Assembly (NCBI GenBank): GCA_015491585.1
Contig: WFVQ01000166.1
Span: 1 to 7,140 of the forward strand
Direction: 5' to 3'
From: Deltaproteobacteria bacterium
GTDB lineage: Bacteria > Desulfobacterota > Dissulfuribacteria > Dissulfuribacterales > S140-46
DNA length: 7,140 nt
Position 1 is the stretch's first letter, and each line of letters opens with the position of its first letter. Of this stretch, positions 1-6,515 are shown in pieces. The position numbers and the translations under genes are program-made. The notes under the pieces are model-generated. The model searched no databases. It saw only the letters and a program-made list of their open reading frames with translations, and was not told where the DNA came from.

Positions 1-323
1 CCCCTGGCCCTCGCCTCCTGGAGCGATCCAGACCGACCGGGCACCCTGACCATGTCGCCGAAGGTTGCGACCAGGGTATCGGGCAAGGAGGCAAGGAGGA
101 TGAACCTGTCCACATCTGCCTGCGACGTAACGCATACAGGGCATCCAGGCCCTGATATCAGTTCAAGGCCCTCGGGCAACATCGAGCGGAGACCGTGGCG
201 GAATATGGAATGGGTATGGGTGCCGCACACCTCCATGATGCGGAATCCGCCTTCCAGGGCGGCACCGATCCTGCGAACGAGAAAACCGACATCTGCGCCC
301 GCGGCGCCCCCCTGGGCTTTCAT
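1..323 (-). CDS. hypD: Hydrogenase maturation factor HypD, N-terminal part (runs off left edge)
   Basis: HypD is the iron-sulfur scaffold that works with HypC to assemble the Fe(CN)2CO unit of [NiFe] hydrogenases in the cytoplasm. Only the first 107 codons are visible; the gene continues past position 1. Reading leftward from ATG at 323-321, three family motifs appear: CGTHTH at residues 33-38 (with Cys33), GPGCPVC at 58-64 (with Cys61 and Cys64), and TFGDMVRVPG at 88-95 and just before. These cysteines match the conserved HypD cysteines used for CO/CN transfer and cluster chemistry. The start overlaps the hypC stop by four bases (ATGA), with a GAGAGGA ribosome-binding site just upstream inside hypC, so translation is probably coupled. 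The identification rests on motifs and position and is firm. The C-terminal 4Fe-4S region lies outside the window. Confidence 0.96.
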   Translation of the reverse strand, partial: MKAQGGAAGADVGFLVRRIGAALEGGFRIMEVCGTHTHSIFRHGLRSMLPEGLELISGPGCPVCVTSQADVDRFILLASLPDTLVATFGDMVRVPGRSGSLQEARAR

Positions 324-559
324 TCACTTTCCTCTCCGGCCACGGCCGAAAAAAGCGCCAGGGTCTCCTCTCCAGCCTCCTGGGTCAGGGTGTGGATGGC
401 AAAGCCGGCATGGACCAAGACGTATTCACCTGGTTTAGGCATCCTGTCCACAATATCCAAGGGCACCTCGCGCCTTACCCCCCCAGCATCCACCACAGCC
501 ACCTCGCCCACCGGCCCGGCGCCCAGCTCGAGCACCTTGAGGGGCACGGCTACGCACAT
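320..559 (-). CDS. hypC: Hydrogenase assembly chaperone HypC
   Basis: HypC is a small cytoplasmic chaperone that carries the Fe(CN)2CO moiety with HypD and then delivers it to the precursor of the hydrogenase large subunit. The 79-residue product has the normal family length. It begins with the signature MCVAVP, whose Cys2 (exposed after Met removal) is the essential iron-binding residue, and contains the conserved His50 in the VLVHAGFAIH segment (family equivalent His51 in E. coli). The start at 559 is supported by the N-terminal motif and by a strong AGGAGG ribosome-binding site upstream. It overlaps the 3' end of hypF by 10 bases and the hypD start by 4 bases, placing it in the middle of the maturation part of the operon. 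Paralogues such as HybG share this fold; the adjacency of hypF and hypD favours HypC. Confidence 0.97.
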   Translation of the reverse strand: MCVAVPLKVLELGAGPVGEVAVVDAGGVRREVPLDIVDRMPKPGEYVLVHAGFAIHTLTQEAGEETLALFSAVAGEESE

Positions 560-2886
560 AGGCCCCCTCCTGCGACTACGGCCTGGCCAAGCGCTATGCC
601 ACCGTCGTTTACTGCTACTGACGAAGGCACCATGACCTCGAATCCTAAAGCCTCAAGCGCCTCCATGAACCACTTCAAAAGCAGCCTGTTCTGCATACAT
701 CCGCCAGACAACGCGACCCTTTTCACCCCAACGGCCGATGACAACTCCGCGATGGCCGCGACAAAGGAATCCACAACCCACCTGTGGAACCTGAAGGCCA
801 CGGTCCCTGCCCCGACCCCCTTGCCGATATCGCTAATTATAGCCCCAATCAACGGGCCGGTGCAAATTGTAATCATGCCGCCCTGCCGCTTTATCGCAGG
901 TGCATATCCCCCATCCTGCCCGTCCAGGGCCTCCTCGGCAAGGGCCTGGAGTTCCATGGCAGCCTGTCCCTCGTAGGTAATGTAATGGCACCTTCCCACC
1001 AGCGACGCAACGCCGTCGAAGAGCCTGCCGCAACTGGAAGTAAGAGGAGAATTCACCCCTGCGGCCACCATATCCGCAATCCAGCCCAACATCTCCTCGG
1101 TGACCGGCACTCTGGATGCCAACCACCTGAGTCCTTCACGGCCCATAGCGGAAAGGAGCAGGGAAGCGGCCATGCGCCAAGGCTCCTTGGCAGCGGCATC
1201 CCCACCTGGAAGCGGCATGGGTTCCAGATGGCCGAGCCGCCTGAATCCAGCGCGCTCTATCCACAGAATCTCCCCGCCCCAGATTGTCCCATCTGGGCCG
1301 AGACCGGTTCCATCCAATACAACCGCCAGGGCAGGAGGGGCGCATCTGTGTTCTGCCAGGACCGCAGCGGCGTGGGCATGGTGGTGTTGCACCCTAGCGA
1401 GGCCGGAGCAGCCGAACTCCTGGGCCAGCTCTCCTGCAATGGAGGTGGAGTGGTAATCGGGATGGAGGTCAGCAGCCACCTTCGAAGGATGCACGCCATA
1501 GAGGGAAAGGAGGTGCGTCACCGTAGCCCGCAGGGCACTCTGGGTCTCAACCCCCTCGAGGTCGCCCACATGGGGCGAGAGCACCGCTCTTCCGCCGAAG
1601 GCCAGGCAGAATGCATTCTTCAGATCGCATCCCACCGCCAGAGTCGCCTCCTCTGCTGCCACCTCGGCCAGGTCTATGGGGGCCATACCCCTTCCTGCCC
1701 GCACCACCCTCATTCCGCCGCACCAGAAGACCACCGAATCGTCTGCCCGCGCCACGATCCTCCTGTCGTGCAGGAGGAAGAAATCCGCCATATCACCCAA
1801 CTCCTCCAGGGCCGCGTGGTTGTCCACCACCAATGGCATCCCTGACCGATTACCGCTGGTCATAACCAGCAGATCGGGGGTCTGTGGCTCTGCAAAAAGC
1901 AGATGATGAAGGGGGGTGTAGGGGAGCATGACACCTAAAGAGTTTATGGATGGCGCCACCTCCCCAAGGGCTCCAGGAAGGAGCTTCTGCAACAGCACTA
2001 TGGGACGCCTGATGTCGGTCAGCAGCGCGGCCTCCTCCTCCGAAACCCGGCAGAACTGCCTCGCCACACCGACGGACCGCGCCATGACCGCGAAGGGCTT
2101 GGCCCCCCGCCCCTTGGCCTTTCTGAGCCTGGCTACCGCCCTGGAATCCGATGCGTCACATGCGAGATGGAACCCTCCAACCCCCTTTATGGCGACCACT
2201 TTCCCCTCGCCCAGATAGAGAGCTGCCGCAGCCACTGCCCCGCCATCTCTGGCCACTACAGCTCCAGCGCGGTCGGTAAGCCAAACCCTGGGCCCGCACT
2301 CAGGGCAGGCCACTGGCTGCGCATGGAAACGGCGGTCCAAAGGATCAGAATACTCCGCGGCACACTCCTCGCACATGGAGAAGTTATTCATGGAGGTCCT
2401 GGGGCGGTCATAGGGCAGGGATTCGATGATCGAATATCTGGGACCGCAGTCAGTGCAGTTGATGAACGGATAGCCGTGCCGACGGTCGGAAGGATTAAAC
2501 AGCTCGGAGAGGCACTCCCCGCAGACTCCAACATCCAAAGGGACCTTCAATCCCCTTCCTGTCCCGCTTTGCGATGCATGTATCTCAAAGCCCTCGAGAT
2601 CACCTGCCGCTGGCAGGCTCTCCTGGACAATCGAAGTTATGGAGGCAAGGGGAGGGGCCTGTTTCTCCAACCCGCGCAAAAAGGCATCCAAGGCCCCGGC
2701 AGCGCCCTCCACTTCGATCTCAACGCCGGAGGGTGTATTCCTGACCCTGCCGGAAAGGCCCAGACTTGACGCAAGCCTGTAAACGAAGGGACGAAAGCCT
2801 ACTCCCTGGACGGTCCCCTGCACGACCAGACGCCTGGCCTTGCGCGCAGATGGGGCCTCTCTTCTCTCATCCCTCCTGGGGGCCAT
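550..2886 (-). CDS. hypF: Carbamoyltransferase HypF
   Basis: HypF uses carbamoyl phosphate and ATP to form carbamoyl-adenylate and transfers the carbamoyl group to the C-terminal cysteine of HypE, the source of the cyanide ligands of the [NiFe] active site. The 778-residue length is close to the usual ~750. Domains in order: acylphosphatase-like (about 18-105, VQGTVQGVGFRP with Arg32, and Asn50); two zinc-finger-like CX2CX18CX2C motifs (Cys122/125/144/147 and Cys172/175/194/197); a YrdC-like adenylation domain (about 212-400, KPFAVM at 263-268); and a Kae1-like domain with the metal-binding HHHAH at 501-505, VALSGGCMQNR at 724-734 and a C-terminal NDGGIALGQ. All key residues are present. The ATG at 2886 lies 20 bases inside the cytochrome b gene. 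Its ribosome-binding site is weak, but no suitable in-frame start follows before the acylphosphatase domain. Confidence 0.97.
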   Translation of the reverse strand: MAPRRDERREAPSARKARRLVVQGTVQGVGFRPFVYRLASSLGLSGRVRNTPSGVEIEVEGAAGALDAFLRGLEKQAPPLASITSIVQESLPAAGDLEGFEIHASQSGTGRGLKVPLDVGVCGECLSELFNPSDRRHGYPFINCTDCGPRYSIIESLPYDRPRTSMNNFSMCEECAAEYSDPLDRRFHAQPVACPECGPRVWLTDRAGAVVARDGGAVAAAALYLGEGKVVAIKGVGGFHLACDASDSRAVARLRKAKGRGAKPFAVMARSVGVARQFCRVSEEEAALLTDIRRPIVLLQKLLPGALGEVAPSINSLGVMLPYTPLHHLLFAEPQTPDLLVMTSGNRSGMPLVVDNHAALEELGDMADFFLLHDRRIVARADDSVVFWCGGMRVVRAGRGMAPIDLAEVAAEEATLAVGCDLKNAFCLAFGGRAVLSPHVGDLEGVETQSALRATVTHLLSLYGVHPSKVAADLHPDYHSTSIAGELAQEFGCSGLARVQHHHAHAAAVLAEHRCAPPALAVVLDGTGLGPDGTIWGGEILWIERAGFRRLGHLEPMPLPGGDAAAKEPWRMAASLLLSAMGREGLRWLASRVPVTEEMLGWIADMVAAGVNSPLTSSCGRLFDGVASLVGRCHYITYEGQAAMELQALAEEALDGQDGGYAPAIKRQGGMITICTGPLIGAIISDIGKGVGAGTVAFRFHRWVVDSFVAAIAELSSAVGVKRVALSGGCMQNRLLLKWFMEALEALGFEVMVPSSVAVNDGGIALGQAVVAGGGLCA

Positions 2887-3514
2887 GAAATTTCTTGCCG
2901 CTGAACATGGAGGAGATAAGACCCTCTGGATGATAATTCTCGTTCCAAATCAGGATGTACAGGTGAAGCATTCCGAACAAGAAAAAGTACCACATGGCCA
3001 AATGGTGGTAAAACCGGGCCTGCTGCTGGGTAATTGACAGCCACGCCCCCATGCCTTGCCAAAGCCCCGACTCCGGATAGAGAAGCATCAATCCTGTAAG
3101 GACCTGGAACAGGGCCACCGCCATAGTGAGTATGTAGGCGAGGCCAGCCAGTGGATTGTGGCCCAGGCGGCGGGAGGGCGTGTCCACCAGGTAGAGATAA
3201 CGGCCCAGGGCCATGAAAAACCCCTTTACATTCCTGGGAGTGACAGGAGCGAAGTCCCATATCCTCTCGTACTTACTGCCGAAGAAGCAAAGATAAACAC
3301 GCAGGAGCGTAGCGGCGATAAATACGTATGCGGCCTCGAAGTGAAGCATCCTCATCTCGGCCACAGGAAAACGCCTCACGTCCTCCAGGAAGGTCAAGCT
3401 CCAGGGCGAATGGATATAGAGGCCGGTGACGGCCAACGTGCCCATAGAGAGTACAAAGGCCCAGTGATAAAGCCGCATGAGGACTCCCCATACCTGGTAA
3501 TGCCTGTATTCCAT
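2867..3514 (-). CDS. hyaC: Ni/Fe-hydrogenase b-type cytochrome subunit
   Basis: This integral membrane dihaem cytochrome b takes electrons from the distal cluster of the hydrogenase small subunit and reduces quinone, anchoring the periplasmic enzyme to the membrane. The 215-residue product is slightly shorter than E. coli HyaC (~235). Four hydrophobic helices are visible at about 13-33, 56-78, 122-146 and 170-190. Candidate haem-ligand histidines are His17 (RLYHW), His58 (MLHFEAAYVF), His170/171 and His184 (MLHLYIL). The C-terminal SSMFSGKK segment resembles the family ending. The start at 3514 has a strong AGGAGG site six bases upstream. It follows the large subunit by 18 bases and overlaps hypF by 20. 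Position, helix count and histidine pattern together identify the family; which histidines bind haem is inferred from family topology. Confidence 0.94.
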   Translation of the reverse strand: MEYRHYQVWGVLMRLYHWAFVLSMGTLAVTGLYIHSPWSLTFLEDVRRFPVAEMRMLHFEAAYVFIAATLLRVYLCFFGSKYERIWDFAPVTPRNVKGFFMALGRYLYLVDTPSRRLGHNPLAGLAYILTMAVALFQVLTGLMLLYPESGLWQGMGAWLSITQQQARFYHHLAMWYFFLFGMLHLYILIWNENYHPEGLISSMFSGKKFHGPQEG

Positions 3515-3532
3515 AACCGTCCTCCTGGGGTT

Positions 3533-5233
3533 CTAAAGCACCTTCACCCTGGACATCTCCCTCCCACGGGTATCTACCATGTGGACAGCACATGCGATAC
3601 AAGGGTCGAAGGAGTGAACGGTCCGGAGCACCTCCAGCGGCCTCTCGGGGTCGGCCACCGGGTTATCCACCAGAGCGGCCTCGTAAGGGCCGGGCTGCCC
3701 CTTCTCGTCCCTTGGGCCTGCGTTCCAGGTGGAAGGCACCACACACTGGTAGTTCTTGATCCTGCCGTCCTCGATGACGATCCAGTGCGACAATGCCCCG
3801 CGAGGGGCCTCGTGGAACCCAAACCCCATCTGTTCCCCCTTATTGAAACTCGGCGGGTTGAAGATCTCCAGATCTCCTCTGCCTACGTTATCGACCAGGA
3901 GCTCCCAGTGTTTTATGGCCAGATCCGCCAGAAATGCCGCGCGTATGGCCCTGGCAAGGTGACGGCCCGGCGTGGAGTGCAGGGCCTCCGGCCCTGGCCG
4001 CTTGCCCGCTATCTTCCCGACCCTGTCCAGAGCATCGTCAACATATGCCTTGATCCTCTCATCCCCCAGCGCATAACCGACCAGCACCTGCGCCAGCGGC
4101 CCCACCTGCATCGGCCTCCCCTGGAAGCGGGGGGCCTTTATCCAGGAATACTTGCCGTCTTCCTGGAAGTCGGTGTAGTCTGGAACGGTATCTTCCTCGA
4201 ACGGGCTCCTGGTCCAATCGCCCTGATACCACGCCCTTGCTATGGACTCGGTAATATTGTCCCGGAAATAGGGATCATTGAAATTCTTGAATGGCTTCAC
4301 GCTGTCCAGACGCCCGTCGAAGATGGTGCCGCCTGGGACGTCGAACTTGGTCCCCCTTGTGTCCAGCGGCATGTCCGGAACCGCCAAATAATTGGTCACA
4401 CCGGACCCATACTGCAACCAATCCTTGTAAAGTGCCCCTATTGCTATCACGTCAGGGAGATAGACCTGTTTCACAAAGTCCCGCACCTCCCCGGCAAGCT
4501 GCCTGATCCAGTACAGCCGCTCCATGTTGAGGGCGGAATCGCTCGAGGGATTTATGGCAGTGGTCACTCCCCCTACCGACAGATTCTGGATATGGGGATT
4601 CTTGCCGCCGAGTATGGCCAGCGCCTGGGTGGCCTTGCGCTGATAATCCAGGGCCTCCAGATAGTGGGAGACCGCCATGAGATTGACCTCAGGAGGAAGC
4701 TTCATGGCAGGATGGCCCCAGTATCCGTTGGCGAAAGGCCCGAGCTGGCCTGAATCCACCAGCGCCTGCAACTTCCCCTTGACGGCCTTGAACCTATCCT
4801 TCCCATTGCCAGGCCACTGTGAGAGCCCCTGGGCAAGAGAGGCGGTCTTGGCTGGATCGGCCTTCAGAGCAGCCACCACATCCACCCAATCCAGCGCGGA
4901 CAGGACATAGAAGTGGACGATATGATCGTGGAGTGCATGAAGGGCAAGGACCAGGTTGCGCACATACTGTGCATTCAACGGCACCTCCAGGGAGAGGGCA
5001 TTCTCCACCGCCCTTACCGACGTTATGGCATGGACCGTAGTGCAGACCCCACAAATCCTCTGAGTGAACACCCAGGCGTCCCTGGGATCCCGCCCTTTCA
5101 GGATCACCTCGATTCCCCGCCACATCTGGCCAGAAGACCACGCCTTGACGACCTTCCCTTTGTCCACCTCGACATCTATCCTCAAATGCCCCTCTATCCT
5201 GGTTATGGGGTCGACGGTTATCCTCTTTCCCAT
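3533..5233 (-). CDS. hyaB: [NiFe] hydrogenase large (catalytic) subunit, group 1
   Basis: This is the catalytic subunit of a periplasm-facing uptake hydrogenase, carrying the Ni-Fe centre that splits H2. The 566-residue length is normal for group 1. The N-terminal RIEGH (12-16, with the proton-relay Glu14) is followed by the L2-type motif RICGVC (59-64, Cys61 and Cys64) and the C-terminal DPCIACAVH (543-551, Cys545 and Cys548), giving the four nickel ligands. A further conserved block, HEAPRGALSHW, lies about 100 residues before the end. The 15 residues after His551 form the C-terminal extension that a specific endopeptidase normally removes after nickel insertion, so this is an unprocessed precursor. 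There is no export signal, as expected for hitch-hiking on the Tat-exported small subunit. It starts six bases after the small-subunit stop, with a GGGGGAG site inside the upstream gene. The symbol follows E. coli Hyd-1 usage; hydB, hynB and hupL are equivalent names. Confidence 0.98.
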   Translation of the reverse strand: MGKRITVDPITRIEGHLRIDVEVDKGKVVKAWSSGQMWRGIEVILKGRDPRDAWVFTQRICGVCTTVHAITSVRAVENALSLEVPLNAQYVRNLVLALHALHDHIVHFYVLSALDWVDVVAALKADPAKTASLAQGLSQWPGNGKDRFKAVKGKLQALVDSGQLGPFANGYWGHPAMKLPPEVNLMAVSHYLEALDYQRKATQALAILGGKNPHIQNLSVGGVTTAINPSSDSALNMERLYWIRQLAGEVRDFVKQVYLPDVIAIGALYKDWLQYGSGVTNYLAVPDMPLDTRGTKFDVPGGTIFDGRLDSVKPFKNFNDPYFRDNITESIARAWYQGDWTRSPFEEDTVPDYTDFQEDGKYSWIKAPRFQGRPMQVGPLAQVLVGYALGDERIKAYVDDALDRVGKIAGKRPGPEALHSTPGRHLARAIRAAFLADLAIKHWELLVDNVGRGDLEIFNPPSFNKGEQMGFGFHEAPRGALSHWIVIEDGRIKNYQCVVPSTWNAGPRDEKGQPGPYEAALVDNPVADPERPLEVLRTVHSFDPCIACAVHMVDTRGREMSRVKVL

Positions 5234-5239
5234 GACTCG

Positions 5240-6334
5240 CTACTCCCCCTTCTTCTCTTTCGAAGAACCCTTGACAAGCCGTTTCCCGATGCCTACTGCT
5301 GCGTGAACCGCCATTGCGGCCGCTGTAACGCCGAGCACTGTCTTGCCAGCGCCCTCTGCGCTAGAGACGATACCCCTGTCACCTGGAATGGGTACATCTG
5401 GCAACCGTTCATAGAAGGGAGTCATGGTGTCCCAGAATCCCGGCTCAGTGCATCCAACACAGCCATGACCGGTGTACACCGGCCAGACACCGGCATCATT
5501 GAACCTTACGGCGGGACAGTTGGAGTAAGTGGAGGGGCCTTTACAACCCACCTTGTAGAGACAAAATCCACTTTTATGCCCCTCGTCTCCAAACCTTTCC
5601 GCAAAGCGGCCTTCATCGAAATGGGGACGCCTTTCGCAATGATCGTGGATCTTACGTCCGTATGCAAAAAGAGGACGGCCCAACGCATCGCACTCGGGAA
5701 GGCGCTTAAATGTCAAATAGTGGAGCACGGTACCCAAGAAACTTATGGGATTGGGCGGGCATCCCGGCACGTTAACCACTGGCACGCCCTCCAGTATATC
5801 GCCTACCCCTTTCGCACCGGTGGGGTTGGGATGGGCGGCCTGGATCCCACCGTAACTGGCGCAGGTTCCTATGGCGATGACAGCCGCTGCCGGACCGGCC
5901 ACCTCATGGAGCAGCTCCAGGGCCGTCTTGCCAGCTATCTTGCAGTAAATTCCCCCGTCCTTCGTGGGAATACCTCCTTCGACAACGCATATATATCGCC
6001 CCCTTCCCTTCTCAAGGGCGGACTTGAGTGCCTCTTCTGCTTGTCGCCCCGCAGCCGCCATGACGGTCTCGTGGTAATCTAAAGAGATTATGTCGAGTAT
6101 GAGGCTGGCAAGATCGGGATGGGAGGCCCTAAGCAAGCCTTCGCTGCAACCTGTGCACTCCTGGAAATGAAGCCATATCACCGAAGGCCTGGTGTTAGAG
6201 GCCGCGGCCTCGACAAGCGACGGCACCATCTCGCTGGAGAGGCCCAAGGCGGCCGCAACCATTCCGCACCCCTTCAAAAAACTTCTTCTAGAGCACCTGA
6301 AACTTGGCCTGAACTGGGAATACGGCGACACCAT
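5240..6334 (-). CDS. hyaA: [NiFe] hydrogenase small (Fe-S) subunit precursor, group 1
   Basis: This subunit carries three iron-sulfur clusters that relay electrons from the Ni-Fe site to cytochrome b. A Tat signal, SRRSFLKG (15-22), leads a hydrophobic stretch ending near VEAAA (41-45), so the folded heterodimer is exported. Proximal-cluster ligands are Cys60, Cys63, Cys158 and Cys192; distal ligands are His230, Cys233, Cys258 and Cys264; medial ligands are Cys273, Cys292 and Cys295, with Pro285 at the position typical of a [3Fe-4S] cluster. The positions of the two extra cysteines that define oxygen-tolerant proximal clusters are Gly62 and Gly163, so a standard [4Fe-4S] cluster is expected. 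A C-terminal helix (about 330-350) followed by a basic tail anchors it in the membrane. The start at 6334 is preceded by an AGAGGTG ribosome-binding site. It is the first gene of the operon. The symbol follows E. coli usage; hydA, hynA and hupS are alternatives. Confidence 0.97.
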   Translation of the reverse strand: MVSPYSQFRPSFRCSRRSFLKGCGMVAAALGLSSEMVPSLVEAAASNTRPSVIWLHFQECTGCSEGLLRASHPDLASLILDIISLDYHETVMAAAGRQAEEALKSALEKGRGRYICVVEGGIPTKDGGIYCKIAGKTALELLHEVAGPAAAVIAIGTCASYGGIQAAHPNPTGAKGVGDILEGVPVVNVPGCPPNPISFLGTVLHYLTFKRLPECDALGRPLFAYGRKIHDHCERRPHFDEGRFAERFGDEGHKSGFCLYKVGCKGPSTYSNCPAVRFNDAGVWPVYTGHGCVGCTEPGFWDTMTPFYERLPDVPIPGDRGIVSSAEGAGKTVLGVTAAAMAVHAAVGIGKRLVKGSSKEKKGE

Positions 6335-6360
6335 AATAACACCTCTAAATTTTTCTCTGT

Positions 6361-6389
6361 ATAATATTTTCTGTTTTCCCTTGACTCAA
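6361..6389 (-). promoter_or_regulatory. Candidate sigma-70-type promoter of the hydrogenase operon
   Basis: On the minus strand, TTGAGT (6389-6384, four of six matches to the -35 consensus) is followed after exactly 17 bases by TATTAT (6366-6361, five of six matches to the -10 consensus). The predicted transcript would begin near 6354, giving a leader of about 20 bases that contains the AGAGGTG ribosome-binding site (about 6346-6340) of the small-subunit gene. The -35 box lies within the 6380-6395 palindrome, so a protein bound there would sit directly on this promoter. This is inferred from sequence only. The AT-rich stretch also contains a TATAAT on the plus strand at 6360-6365, so orientation is not certain. 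Confidence 0.5.
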
Positions 6390-6395
6390 GTCAAG
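6380..6395. promoter_or_regulatory. Perfect 16-base palindrome, likely CRP/FNR-family operator
   Basis: The sequence CTTGACT-CA-AGTCAAG has two perfectly complementary seven-base arms around a two-base centre. Its core TTGAC-N4-GTCAA has the same layout as the FNR site TTGAT-N4-ATCAA, differing at one base per half-site, and resembles sites used by related regulators of anaerobic and nitrogen-oxide metabolism. It lies about 46 bases upstream of the hydrogenase start codon and about 120 bases upstream of the divergent cytochrome start, so it could control both. The palindrome is seen directly; the binding protein is inferred. Confidence 0.6.
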
Positions 6396-6410
6396 AACAA
6401 CCCGCATACT
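6381..6410 (+). promoter_or_regulatory. Weak candidate promoter for the multihaem cytochrome
   Basis: On the plus strand, TTGACT (6381-6386, inside the palindrome) is followed after 18 bases by CATACT (6405-6410, four of six matches to a -10 box). A better isolated -10 match, TATGAT, lies at 6422-6427 without a recognisable -35, as would be possible for an activator-dependent promoter, and TATATT at 6468-6473 is a further option. The real start of transcription cannot be decided by eye; the entry records that rightward promoter elements exist in the divergent region. Confidence 0.25.
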
Positions 6411-6429
6411 TTTAATTACGCTATGATGA

Positions 6430-6479
6430 ATTAAGGTTGCTTAGTGCTGTTGATTATTTTTTGCAAGTATATTAAGGTT
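6430..6479 (+). repeat. Pair of nine-base direct repeats in the cytochrome leader
   Basis: ATTAAGGTT occurs at 6430-6438 and again at 6471-6479, 41 bases apart, close to four helical turns, between the palindrome and the cytochrome start codon. Such spacing suits two same-face protein contacts, but a nine-base match in AT-rich DNA could arise by chance. The second copy overlaps a small inverted repeat, GGTTT-CCAAA-AAACC (6476-6490), with a stem of only five base pairs. Confidence 0.3.
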
Positions 6480-6500
6480 TCCAAAAAACCATATGATTAA

Positions 6501-6508
6501 AAGGAGGT
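6501..6508 (+). promoter_or_regulatory. Ribosome-binding site of the multihaem cytochrome
   Basis: AAGGAGGT is a near-perfect Shine-Dalgarno sequence seven bases before the ATG at 6516. It fixes that start codon, which is followed directly by a plausible signal peptide, and it suggests strong translation. Confidence 0.85.
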
Positions 6509-6515
6509 TTTAAAG

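Noticed and set aside
52..635. Overlapping plus-strand open frames at the left edge
   Set aside because: The minus strand here encodes clear HypD, HypC and HypF termini with diagnostic motifs; the plus-strand frames are Pro/Arg/Ser-rich shadows.
784..1845. A 353-codon plus-strand open frame opposite hypF
   Set aside because: It is fully antisense to the catalytic domains of HypF, with low-complexity His/Pro/Arg/Gly-rich translation and no family motif.
3056..4753. A 565-codon open frame on the plus strand opposite the hydrogenase large subunit and cytochrome b genes
   Set aside because: It lies antisense to unmistakable hydrogenase genes, its translation shows no recognisable domain, and it has no convincing ribosome-binding site. 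Long antisense open frames are expected in GC-rich coding DNA.
4913..6082. A 389-codon plus-strand open frame opposite the large/small subunit junction
   Set aside because: It spans the junction of two well-supported genes on the other strand and has no recognisable motifs; it is a codon-bias shadow.
6360..6365. A perfect TATAAT on the plus strand suggesting a rightward promoter
   Set aside because: No credible -35 box lies 16-18 bases upstream (TAACAC at 6337-6342), and the same AT-rich stretch fits better as the leftward -10 TATTAT with a 17-base spacing.
6476..6490. An inverted repeat GGTTT-CCAAA-AAACC considered as a terminator or riboswitch stem
   Set aside because: The stem is only five A/T-rich base pairs, has no following T-run, and lies directly before a ribosome-binding site, so it is neither a terminator nor a credible riboswitch.
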